This document shows, piece by piece, positions 36,073 through 46,472 of a DNA stretch of 64,000 nucleotides. Below the pieces are notes generated by a model, which saw nothing but the letters and a program-made list of their open reading frames with translations, was not told where the DNA came from and ran no database searches. Within the stretch, counting starts at the first letter, position 1. Each line of letters starts with the position of its first letter. Source of the DNA: Zea mays (lineage: Eukaryota; Streptophyta; Magnoliopsida; Poales; Poaceae); NCBI RefSeq assembly GCF_902167145.1, contig NC_050098.1, positions 115,544,207 through 115,608,206 of the forward strand, read 5' to 3'. Both the position numbers and the translations under genes were made by a program.

Positions 36073-36283
36073 AGAGACATTTTGCGTGCTTTGAGCGCGC
36101 GGTTAGCATGGTCAAACATTTGTTAGAAGACGTCGTTTCAGTATTCGAACAATGTTGTTATTCTCATGTTGTTCCAGAATTAGTTCGTGAATTTGCAGTA
36201 GTAAAATGATGTGCGATGGTTTAGAGACTTGTTCGTGGGATATAGAAGTCATCCTTATATGAGCAATTGTAATCACGTCAAAT
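36073..36283. other. Unique spacer after the C antisense gene
   Basis: AT-rich, no gene seen; it probably holds the 3' UTR of the antisense gene. Confidence 0.5.
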
Positions 36284-36888
36284 CGCCTTATGTCGCTGCT
36301 GACTTAAGTCGATTGCTCCATTAGCAGGGCATAGTGGTCACCCCGAGTTAAGTAAGCATGAGCATGTTGCACCGCCTTAAGTCGTTGTCGACTTAAGTCG
36401 ATTGCTCCGTTAGCAGGGCATAGTAGTCACCCCGAGTTAAGTAAGCGCGAGCATGTTGCACCGCCTTAAGTCGTTGTCGACTTAAGCCGATTGCTCCGTT
36501 GGCAGGGCATAGTGGTCACCCCGAGTTAAGTAAGCGTGAGCATGTTGCACCGCCTTAAGTCGTTGTCGACTTAATCCGATTGCTCCGTTGGCAGGGCATA
36601 GTGGTCACCCCGAGTTAAGTAAGCGTGAGCATGTTGCACCGCCTTAAGTCGTTGTCGACTTAAGCCGATTGCTCCGTTGGCAGGGCATAGTGGTCACCCC
36701 GAGTTAAGTAAGCGTGAGCATGTTGCACCGCCTTAAGTCGTTGTCGACTTAAGCCGATTGCTCCGTTGGCAGGGCATAGTGGTCACCCCGAGTTAAGTAA
36801 GTGCGAGCATGTTGCACCGCCTTAAGTCGTTGTCGACTTAAGCCGATTGCTCCGTTAGCAGGGCATAGTGGTCACCCCGAGTTAAGAA
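36284..36888. repeat. 89-bp tandem array with a hairpin in most units
   Basis: Unit starts (CGCCTTAAGTCG) at 36373, 36462, 36551, 36640, 36729 and 36818, with a diverged first unit from about 36284. Most units contain CTTAAGTCG-TTGT-CGACTTAAG, a perfect 9-bp inverted repeat, in the unit at 36551 one base is changed. The array lies between the 3' ends of the antisense gene (ends 36072) and C pol (ends 36997), which converge on it. Confidence 0.93.
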
Positions 36889-36996
36889 TGCAAGTCAATC
36901 ATGAACAAACTGAGTATCTCTGAAATCTTTTTTCTATTGATAACATGTTTCCATTTTACAGGGTACATCGTCGTCTCGATAGCTTCTGAAATACAG

Positions 36997-39900
36997 CTAG
37001 GGATAAAACTTCCTGAGGTGTTCTATGTTCCAGGAGTTCTCGACTTCTGTGCCATCCATCTGAGTGAGGCGATATGATCCGGGCCGAGTGACTTCTGCTA
37101 CTATGAAAGGTCCTTCCCATAAGGGTGATAACTTGTGCCGTCCCTCCCCCGTTAGAATTCGGTGGAGGACGAGATCTCCTACTGAGAAAGATCGCTGTCG
37201 CACAGCCTTGTCGTGATAGCGCCTTAGAGTCTGCTGGTACCGTGCTGATTGGATAACCGCATTCAGCCGTTCTTCTTCGAGTATATCAATGTCCTCCAGC
37301 CTGGTGGCCTCGACTTCTGCTATGTTTTCGAAGATCAACCTTGGTGCCCCGAACTTGAGATCGGCGGGTAGCACTGCCTCCGACCCATAGACCATGAAGA
37401 AAGGAGTGTTTCCATGCAGAGCTCGGCTAGGTTGGGTTCTTAGGCTCCAAACGACATAGGGCAATTCCCTTATCCACTTTCCTGCGAATTTTTCATTCTT
37501 ATCGAAGACCTTTTTCCTGAGTGCCTCCAGTATCATCCCGTTGGCTCGCTCAACCTGCCCGTTGGCTCTTGGATGTGCTACAGATGCATACTTGATCTGA
37601 ATGCATTTTTGCTCGCAGAAGTCGAAGAATTCTGAACTTGTGAAGTTGGATCCTAGGTCAGTTATGATGCTGTTTGGTATCCCGAATCTGAATATTATGT
37701 CTTGTATGAATTCCACGGCTTTAGCTGAGGTTAAAGAAGCAATGGGCTTGAACTCTATCCATTTAGTGAATTTGTCGATTGCTACCAATACATGAGTGTA
37801 TCCTCCTTGAGCTTTCTTGAAAGGTCCAATCATATCCAGTCCCCAACATGCGAAAGGCCAAGTTACTGGTATGGTCTGCAGTTGCTGTGCTGGTAGGTGT
37901 TGTTGTTTTGACAAGTATTGGCAAGCTTCGCATCTCTAAACTAACTCAGCTGCATCACTCTTTGCTGTTGGCCAATAGAACCCTGACCTGAAGACCTTCC
38001 CGACTAGTGTTCTGGATGCTGCATGTATTCCACATTGCCCAGCATGAACCTCCTCCAGAAGTCGCTTCCCAGTAGATGGGGGAATGCACTTCATGAGGAC
38101 GCCTGATGCACCCCTTCTGTACAATGTTTCCCCAATGAGTGTGTAGTGAGCCGACTGTCTGGCAATGCGCTCGGCTGAATTCTTGTCGTCCGGTTCCTCT
38201 TCGTTCCTTATATACTTGATGATTGGCCTTCTCCAGTCATCAGAGTCTGACTCGGGTTGATCTATAATATTACACTCTTCTGTTTGATCCATTGAGATGC
38301 TCGGCTGTAGTATTTCTTGCACAAAGACTCCAGGTGGGACTTGAGTTCGACTGGATCCTAGCTTGGACAACACATCGGCTGCTGTGTTCCGATCTCTTTC
38401 TACGTGATGGAATTCCAGGCCCTCAAATTTGTCTTCCAGCTTTCGGACGGCAATGCAGTATTTTCCCATTGAATTGCTTGAACAATCCCACTCTTTGTTT
38501 ATCTGGCTAATGACTACCAGAGAGTCTCCGTACACCATCAGTCTCTTGATGCCCAATGAAATGGCGATGTTCAATCCATGGATCAAAGCTTCATACTCGG
38601 CTGCATTGTTGGAGGCCGGAAATAGCAACTGGAGGGCATATTTGAGGTGCTCGCCTCCAGGTGCGGTGAAGAGAATTCCCGCTCCTGCTCCCTACAAGTT
38701 CAGCGAGCCATCAAAATACATTCGCCACACTTCTGCAGTCTCTGGGTTATCTGGTACTTGCTGTTCAGTCCACTCCGATACGAAATCAACCAGTGCTTCA
38801 GTTTTGATGGCAGTGCGAGGTCGAAACTCGATGTCATGAGATCCCAGCTCACAAGCACATTTGGCTATTCGGCCAATGGCTTCCTTGTTGTGAAGAATAT
38901 CCCCTATCGGAAAACCAGTGACTACTATGACTTTGTGGTCATCAAAGTAGTGACGTAGCTTGCGGGCAGTTAGAAGCACTGCATATAATAGCTTCTGAAC
39001 TTGAGGATACTTTTTCTTTGAGGGGCCTAGAACTTCACTGATGAAGTAAACAGGATGTTGCACTGGGTAGGCATGTCCTTCTTCTGCTCGCTCGACTACC
39101 AATGCGGTGCTTACCACGTGAGTCATGCAAGAGATATACAGTAGCAGATCTTCAGCTGGTTGAGTTGACGTAGCTCGTCGGGGCGGCTTCAGTACTGGTG
39201 GTGTGGTCAAGAATTTCTTCAGTGCATCTAGAGCTTCCTGTGCCTCTGAAGTCCACTGAAACTTATCCACCTTCTTGAGTAGCTTGTAAAATGGTAAACC
39301 TTTCTCCCCCAGCCTGGATATAAATCTGCTCAGAGCTGCCATACATCCAGTGAGTCGCTGAACCTTCTTTTGTGATCGAGGTGCTTCCATCTTCATGATA
39401 GCTTCAATTTTATCCGGATTAGCCTCAATTCCCCGGTGGCTGACAATAAATCCGAGTAACTTTCCTGCTGGTACCCCGAAAACACATTTTTTGGGATTAA
39501 GCTTCCACCTATACCGTCTCAGACTGTTGAAAACCAGCTGTAAGTCTTCGATGAAGTTTTCCGAATTCTCTGTTTTGATTACCACATCATCTACATAGGC
39601 CTCCACACGCTTGCCCCAGTGATCGGCTAAGCACGTTTGAATGGCTCTCTGATAAGTCGCTCCAGCGTTTTTGAGGCCGAACGACATGGAGGTATAACAG
39701 AAAGCACCAAACAGAGTGATGAACGCTGTTTTTTCCTTGTCCTCTTTCGCCAAACTAATCTGATGGTATGCGGAATAGCAATCCAAGAAAGACAGCACAA
39801 AACATCCAGCGGTGGAGTCCACCACCTGATCTATCCTTGGGAGCCCGAAGGGATCCTTCGGACAGTGTTTGTTGAGATCAGTATAGTCGACGCACATGCG

Positions 39901-40182
39901 CCAATCCACTTTATTCTTTTTGAGTACAAGAACAGGGTTGGCTAACCACTCGGGGTGTAACACCTCTCTAATAAACCCAGCCGCGACCAAGCGAGCTAAC
40001 TCGGCGCGAATGGCCTCTCTCTTGTCGGGCGTGAAACGACGTAGCTTTTGCCGAATCAGCCTTGCTTGGGGATAGACCTTCAGTTTGTGCTTGGCCAGTA
40101 CTCTTGGGACTCCCGGCATATCCGCAGGTTGCCATGCGAATACATCTCGGTTATCTTGCAGAAACTGGACGAGCGCGCTTTC
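36997..40182 (-). pseudogene. pol: Element C pol: RT, double RNase H, integrase
   Basis: Starts after TAG 40183-40185 in frame with gag-protease. RT has the WRMCVDYTDLN block and YVDD. Degenerate RNase H is followed by the second RNase H (FDGS, AEYEAL, GDSLVV, AADVLS). Integrase shows the finger ending CEACQ, then GLDMIG, TDLGSNF and QVERANG; the usual DNG reads DLG, which keeps the Asp. Two private nonsense codons, TAG 38692-38694 and TAG 37936-37938, each look like CAG to TAG. No frameshift seen between them and the end at 36997. Confidence 0.92.
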
Positions 40183-42996
40183 CTATTTGTCGTCCAGGCT
40201 GGAGCTGATGATGGTAGTCTTGCGCTCATCAGCGAACCCCAGGTTGATCCTCTTGGTCTCTTCAGTCGGCCGCATAGAGGTCGCGGCCTGAGCTTCGTTT
40301 GCCAGTACTGCAGGGTCCTCCTCAGGCTTAGAGTTCGCCTGTGTTGAAGAAACCGTCGACGGCTTGGTGGTGAGGGCTGCTTGGATGGCCACTCGGAAAC
40401 ACTCTGCGGCGCCTTGGAAGTCGGCGCGCACAGTTATGATTCCTTGCGGTCCTGGCATCTTCAGTATCATGTATGTGTAATGTGGAATGGCCATGAATTT
40501 GGCCAATCCCGGCCTCCCGACGATGGCGTTGTACCCGCAGTCGAAGTTCGCCACTTCGAACCTCAGGAACTCGGTTCTGTAGTTCTCCGGAGTTCCGAAG
40601 GTGACAGGCATGTAGATGTGGCCCAGCAGGTATTCCCCTTCCGTCGGCACGATGCTGAAGAAAGGAGTGTCCGACTCGTGGAGCTCTTTGAGGTGAACTC
40701 CCAAGCCTTGGAGTGTCCGGGCGAAGGTGACGTTGATGCTGCTCCCCCGTCCACTAGCACCTTTTTCACCCGGCTCTCTCGGATCACCAGATCGACGATG
40801 AGCGGGTATTTGCCTGGATGGTCGAAGTTGAGCCATTGATCTTCCCGAGTGAAGGTGATCGGGTGCTCCGACCACCGGTATGGGGCGGGAGGACCGGTGG
40901 TCGCCACCAGTATCTGACGGTCGTTGAGCTTTTGTTGCCTTTTGTTCTCCTGCGACCCGTGTCCACCGAAAATGACGTTGACCTCCCTGTCAATGCGCGG
41001 GAAGGCTCCTCCTGCTCCCTCCTCCTGCTGATGGGGTTGTCGTGGTTCATCGGGTCCTCCCCTCGGCGGAGGAGGAGGTAGAGGTTGGAAGGGTCGACCG
41101 TGCCCGACAGAGTGCTTGAAGTCCCGACAGTTACGAAGGGTGTGGCGCATGTCCTTGTGGTACGGGCACTGGGCGTCGAGGATGTCGTCCAGCGTGCGCT
41201 CGCCTCCGCGGGGTCCTCCTCGGGCGCGAGAGGCAGGTGGTCCGGCGGTGTGCACTTCTTCGCGAGGCCTCTTCTCCCAGCGTTTGTCGGGTTGCTGGTT
41301 CGCGTCGCATCGTGGTGCTGCCGGTGCGGTCTTTGCTCCTCCGATGAGGTCCTGTGCCCGCTCATCGGCGGTGATGTAGAGGTCGGCTTCCCGGAACAGC
41401 TCCTCGGAAGTAGTCGGCGCCTTCTGTAATATGGCTCGGACGAAAGCCGAGTCATTGGATCCTCGGTAGAAGTCCTCGATCACGGCCGCCTCCGTGACCT
41501 CAGGGATACGGTTTCTCATGGTCTGGAACCTTTTGAGGTACGACCGGAGAGTTTCGTCCCCCCGACGCTTGATGGATTTGAGATCCCACGGTTGCGCCGG
41601 CTTGTCGGAGAGGGACTGGAAATTGGCGGTGAAGCGTCGACTGAAGTCGCCCCAGTCGTCGATGCAGTGTCGGGGTAGATGTCGCAGCCATTGCAGCGCA
41701 TCTTGCCCAAGGACAATGGGTAAGTATGCGGTCATCACGTCCTCGGACGCCCCGGCAGCTCGAGCAGCGATGGTGTAGACGGCTAGCCAGCCCCCTGGAT
41801 CCTGCTTAGGTTCATATTTGTCGACATTGGATACCTTGAAGTTGGGAGGCCATTGGATGGCCCTGAGGTGCGGAGTAAGAGCAGACACTCCGCATGTGTC
41901 CTCCTGTCGTCGGGGATGATGTCTGTCCCGGGGAGGGGAGTAGTTGCTGTGGTTCCTCGACCGTCCCCGGGTTGTACCGCCAGTTGAGGCCGTTGCCGAC
42001 TCAGTTCTGGTGGCCTGGCTCCGAGCTGGGATGCCATGATCCCTGTCGTACTCCTCCCGGCGGCGGATCTCGTTCTCATGCCGCCGTTCACGCGAAGCAT
42101 TGATGGAGCTTCGCGTGTCTCGGCGACTATTGATGGCGTGTCGTAGATCGTTCGGCGGGTGAGCGAGTGGTAGAAGATGGTTGGCCGCCTGGGTGAACAG
42201 TCGTCAGTAGCCCTCGGCGTCGGGAGTCCATCAGCTATCCGAGCTAGTACTCCTCCGACTTCGCTCGGCGTGTTCATGGCTCAGGCGAGGTCGGGGTTCA
42301 GGTTGCGCCCAAAGAATGGATTCTCCCGGCGTTGCCTCGCGTCTTGCTCGGCTTGTTCCTGAGCCCGGCGGCGATCACGTCGTCGGGAGTTCCTTCGTTC
42401 TCTGAAGACGCGTTCCTCCAGAGTTTCTCCTATCTCCGAGACCTCGTCTCGCGAGACAGGTTGCTCCGGATCCCGTTCTCCGGCCGCGTGATGTCGTCGA
42501 ATGTTCCTGCGCCGGTTCCTCCATCGGCGGGATTCTCGTTGAGGCGGTTCCTCTCCGGGTGTAGTTGGCTCGTCGTCGGAGACGGTGGGCGACTCCACTC
42601 TCCCGATGAAGAGGACGGCGGGGTAGAATGGTGCTGCTGTCGTGGCGACCTTCTTTCCGTTCTCCTTTGAGGGCGGAGGAACGAAAAGAACAACTTGCTT
42701 CCCCTTGGTCTCCTTCTTCCTCGCGATCTGTGTCCATTCTTTTGTCGGGGAAGTAGACAGTGGAGCTCTCCGGGTCAGCAGGTCCTCGACCCCTGACTTT
42801 TCGAGACGATCTTTTTCCGGAGAGCTGGAGGTTGCGCTTCTCCGACATTTTCGGAGTTTGTTGGAGGAGACTTCTTTTCCGGCGGATCCGCAATGCGGTG
42901 TAGAGTTCCCTCTTCATCTGCTACGGATGAGATTGTTCCGAAGCAGAATATGGATCCGGGACAGAGGGTGATCTTACTGTGGAAGGTGACGGCCAT
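40183..42996 (-). pseudogene. gag: Element C gag-protease, several breaks
   Basis: Likely start ATG 42994-42996, 27 nt past the primer site. The N-terminal third is spread over frames: a shift near 42780, TGA 42281-42283 (GCC TGA, probably from CGA) and a shift plus stop near 42230. The capsid part (DALQWLRHLP, FTANFQSLSD) is intact from about 41888, with a CHHC finger (CPYH....H....C). Protease active site is LVDGGA, again DGG. A 1-nt loss in the C run at 40744-40748 shifts the frame inside the active-site loop. Ends at the TAG shared with A and B. Confidence 0.85.
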
Positions 42997-43022
42997 TGAG
43001 CTAGCTTGGATCGTCGACACAC

Positions 43023-43040
43023 CCCCTACCTGGCGCGCCA
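43023..43040 (-). promoter_or_regulatory. Primer binding site of element C
   Basis: Same 18 nt as in A and B (TGGCGCGCCAGGTAGGGG), two nt inside the 5' LTR although the LTRs of C are unrelated to those of A and B apart from the final CCGACA. Confidence 0.87.
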
Positions 43041-43042
43041 GC

Positions 43043-43671
43043 TGTCGGTGTTTTGGGTTCGACCGCACACCCGGGGTTGCCCCTCAAGGTGTTTTTAGGA
43101 GTAGGACGGTGTCGACGACTGTAGCAAAATGGTTCGTGCCAGATGCACGAGGGACAATGGACAATGTTTACAGGTTCGGGCCGCTTAGAGATGCGTAACA
43201 CCCTACGTCCTGGTGAGTATGCTTGGTGAATGAGGTTACAAGAGAGCTCTCTGAATTGAGAATACAGAGATTCGAAGTGGGTGGCCAAGTAGTCGTGTCG
43301 ATCGTTCTGAAGGGGTGCCCCCTAGGCCTTATATACTCGACCGTGGGGCAATACATGTGGATATGATAACAACGTGTAGCTAAAAGATAGTGAACTGTTT
43401 GAGTTTATCTCCCTGTAGTTTTGCCGACTTATCCTCGCATGGCTCCGTTGCATGGGGGCTCCAGCGCAGGAAAGTCGGATCTCTGTTGTGGTTGCTCGCA
43501 CAGCGTTGTGGGCTGTCCGGGTTTGCACTAATCCGGCCCTATGTCGATCTGCTTTGCTGGTTGTCCTTCCCCATGCCCACGAAAGAACGACCTTACGATT
43601 TATTGGGCCCTTGGGCCTTTCGTGAGGTCTTTTACTCTTTTAGTGGACCCGGGGGATATCTATCCCCCACA
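43043..43671 (-). repeat. Element C 5' LTR
   Basis: 629 bp, partner of 15712-16340. Minus-strand TATATAAGG near 43329-43337. Followed by the GCGGC target duplication at 43672-43676 and gag of D. Confidence 0.95.
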
Positions 43672-43676
43672 GCGGC

Positions 43677-44945
43677 GAGTCCTTCGTCGTCGGAGTCGGA
43701 TGATGAACAATCTGAGTCCCACTCCTTGCCAAGGTGTGCCTCACCCTTAGCCTTCTTGTAGGTCTTCTTCTTTTCCCTCTTCTTTTCTTGATCCTGGTCA
43801 CTATCATTATCGGGACAATTTGCAATAAAGTGACCAACCTTACCACACTTGAAGCAGGAGCACTTTCCCTTCGTCTTGCTCTTGTTGGGATGCTCCTTGC
43901 GACCTTTAAGCGCCGTCTTGAAACGCTTGATGATGAGGGCCATTTCTTCCTCGTTAAGCCCGGCCGCCTCAACTTGTGCCACCTTGCTCGGTAGCGCCTC
44001 CCTGCTCCTCGTTGCTTTGAGAGCAACAGTTTGAGGCTCGTGGATTGGGCCATTCAACGCATCATCAACGTATCTTGCCCCTTTGATCATCATCCGCCCG
44101 CTTACAAACTTCCCAAGTATTTCTTCGGGCGTCATCTTGGTGTACCTAGGATTCTCACGAATAGAGTTAACAAGATGAGGATCAAGGACGGTGAAGGACC
44201 TTAGCATAAGTCGGACGACATCGTGGTCCGTCCATCACGTGCTTCCATAGCTCCTTATTTTGTTGACGAGGGTCTTGAGCCTGTTGTACGTTTGGGTTGG
44301 CTCCTCCCCCCTGATCATCGCAAACCTTCCTAGTTCGCCTTGCACTAACTCCATCTTGGTGAGCATGGTGACGTCGTTCCCCTCATGTTAGATCTTGAGG
44401 GTGTCCCAGATCTGCTTGGCATTGTCCAGGCCGCTCACCTTATTGTATTCTTCCCTGCACAATGATGCTAAAAGAACAGTAGTAGCTTGTGCATTCTTAT
44501 GGATTTGTTCATTGATAAACATAGAATTATCCGAACTATCAAATTGCATTCCGTTTTCTACTATCTCCCATATGCTTGGATGAAGAGAGAACAAATGACT
44601 ACGCATTTTGTGACTCCAAAATCCGTAGTCTTCTCCATCAAAGTGAGGAGGTTTACCAAGTGGAATAGAAAGCAAATGAGCATTGGAATTATGCGGAATA
44701 CGAGAGTAATCAAAAGAAAAGTTCGAGTTAACCGTTTTCTTTTTCTCCTCGTATTCGTCGTCCTTTTGAGAAGAGGAAGATTCGTCGCTTTCGTAGTAGA
44801 CAACCTTCCTGATGCGCCTCTTCTTCTTTCCATCTTTCTTCTTTTGACTCGAGCTGGAGTCATTGACTTTGTTGTCCCTTGGCTCGTTGAAGATGGACTC
44901 CTTCTCATTGTCGTTGACCACCATCCCCTTTCCCTTAGGATCCAT
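43677..44945 (-). pseudogene. gag: Element D gag N-terminal part
   Basis: Starts ATG 44945, about 37 nt past the primer site. Contains the Sirevirus capsid blocks (PLGKPPHFDGEDYGFW, KQIWDTL), a second block with TYNRLKTLVNKI, and a CCHC knuckle (CFKCGKVGHFIANC) near 43850. Two nonsense codons: TAA 44388-44390 and TGA 44235-44237 (likely CGA to TGA). It is then cut by C within an acidic serine stretch that resumes at 15711. Confidence 0.9.
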
Positions 44946-44981
44946 CTCTTCGGGCGATTAGTCCCTTTCTTGAAGAGAACG

Positions 44982-44993
44982 GCTCTGATACCA
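44982..44993 (-). promoter_or_regulatory. Primer binding site of element D
   Basis: TGGTATCAGAGC on the minus strand, complementary to initiator Met tRNA, two nt after the LTR end. Confidence 0.92.
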
Positions 44994-44995
44994 AT

Positions 44996-46207
44996 TGAGA
45001 GCACCTAGAGGGGGGGTGAATAGGTGATCCTGTAAAAACTTAAAACTTAATGCCACAAACTTGATTAAATGTTAGAGCAATAAGGCCAAGTGGCTAGAAA
45101 GGAGTTCTTGCAAAAACACAATAACCACACAGATATCAACACAGAGAGGCACAATGGTTTATCCCGTGGTTCGGCCAAGTTCAACACTTGCCTACTCCAC
45201 GTTGTGGCGTCCCAACGGACGAGGGTTGCAATCAACCCCTCTCAAGTGATCCAAATATCCACTTGAATACCACAATATTTCTTTTCCTTTCACTATATCC
45301 CGTTTGCGAGGAATCTCCACAACTTGGAGTCTCTCGCCTTTACAAAAGATGATCACAAATGAACACGGAAGTAAGGATGGGATGAGCAACACACACAAGT
45401 CCACATCAATACACACACACGGCCAAGACTTGAGCTCAAATGAATATCTCAAAGTTCTCACTAGAACGGAGCTCAAATCACTAAGAATGTCAAACGAGTG
45501 TGCAAAGACGAAGTGTGAATGATCAAGAATGCTCAAAGTGTGCTTGGTGTCTTCCTCCATGCGCTTAGGGGTCCCTTTTATAGCCCCAAGGCAGCTAGGA
45601 GCCGTTGAGAGCATTCCAGGAAGGCAATTCTTGCTTTCTGTCGACTGGCGCACCGGACAGTCCGGTGCACCACCGGACACTGTCCGGTGTGGATTTCTTT
45701 CCTGTTCTGGCGCAGCCGACCTTTGAAGGTTTGGAGTCGTTGGCGCACCGGACACTGTCCGGTGCCCCCTTCAGACTGTTGGCCTGGCCACGCGTCACGC
45801 GCGGATTGCGCGGCCAACCGTTGGCTCACCGGACAGTCCGGTGCACACCGGATAGTCCAGTGAATTTTAGCCGTATGCCGCCAACGAATTCCCGAGAGCA
45901 GACTTTTCACCAGAGCCAGCCTGGCACACCGGACACTGTCCGGTGCACCACCGGACAGTCCGATGCACCCAAACTGAGCAGAGTCTTGGCTGCTCGAGCC
46001 AAGTCTTTTCCAATTGTCTTTTCTCTGATTCTAGCACTTAGACAAATATGTTAGTACACAAAAACCAATGTACTAAGTCTAGAATCATACCTTTGTATTG
46101 ATTTGCACTTTGTCCACTCTTTGGCATATACTCATTCCCTTAATGTGTGTTGGGCACTTAATCACCAAAATCTTATAGAAATGGCCCAAGGGCACATTTC
46201 CCTTTCA
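44996..46207 (-). repeat. Element D 5' LTR (1,212 bp, Ji-like)
   Basis: Minus strand TGAAAGGGAAATGTGCCC to AGGTGCTCTCA. Minus TATA (CTATAAAAGGG) at 45573-45583. Several CCGGACA/TGTCCGG inverted repeats lie upstream of it (about 45645-45970), a known feature of Sirevirus LTRs. Confidence 0.93.
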
Positions 46208-46472
46208 GACTCCAGTAACAGACATTTTATGACATCACAAGACCTTTCGCTAAAAATGTTTTTTCTTTATGAAGCATGAAAAGAAGGGAAGGTGTTTTTT
46301 TCGCCTTCGGCTCAAAAACGGTACGTACATTAATTTCACGCTACATAAAGAAAAATAGTACACAGATCAATGATATATAGAACACAATTGTTTTTACATA
46401 GAGCAACACACAAACTTTAGAATGTTTTTACATATTTTCTACACATAAATTTGGCAAAGTCTTTACAACAAT

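Larger units (their letters stand above)
15712..43671 (-). mobile_element. Element C: Tat-clade Ty3/Gypsy element with two antisense genes, split by H
   Basis: Complete element of about 14 kb without H. LTRs 15712-16340 and 43043-43671 (629 bp each, six differences, 0.95%, about 0.37 million years at 1.3e-8). Target duplication GCGGC. Sense order on the minus strand: LTR, primer site, gag, protease, TAG, RT, two RNase H regions, integrase, 89-bp array, antisense spliced gene (plus), 40/41-bp array, antisense acidic gene (plus, split by H), PPT modules, LTR. Gag and pol carry nonsense and frameshift mutations. LTR starts TGTGGGGGATAGATATCC; I do not assign a family name. Confidence 0.93.
13220..46207 (-). 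mobile_element. Element D: Ty1/Copia Sirevirus, Ji-like, split by A and C
   Basis: Two pieces in this window: 13220-15711 (gag C-terminus, protease, integrase) and 43672-46207 (5' LTR, primer site, gag N-terminus). Element C sits between them (target duplication GCGGC at 15707-15711 and 43672-43676); A replaces the continuation at 13220, and the RT/RNase H part should lie beyond the left edge. LTR start TGAAAGGGAAATGTGCCC, Met-tRNA primer site and a long coiled-coil Gag fit the maize Ji/Opie Sireviruses. D is inserted in F; putative target duplication copy GACTC at 46208-46212. Confidence 0.9.

Noticed and set aside
36284..36888. CRISPR-like array
   Set aside because: Units are contiguous 89-bp tandem copies without unique spacers, in a plant retrotransposon.
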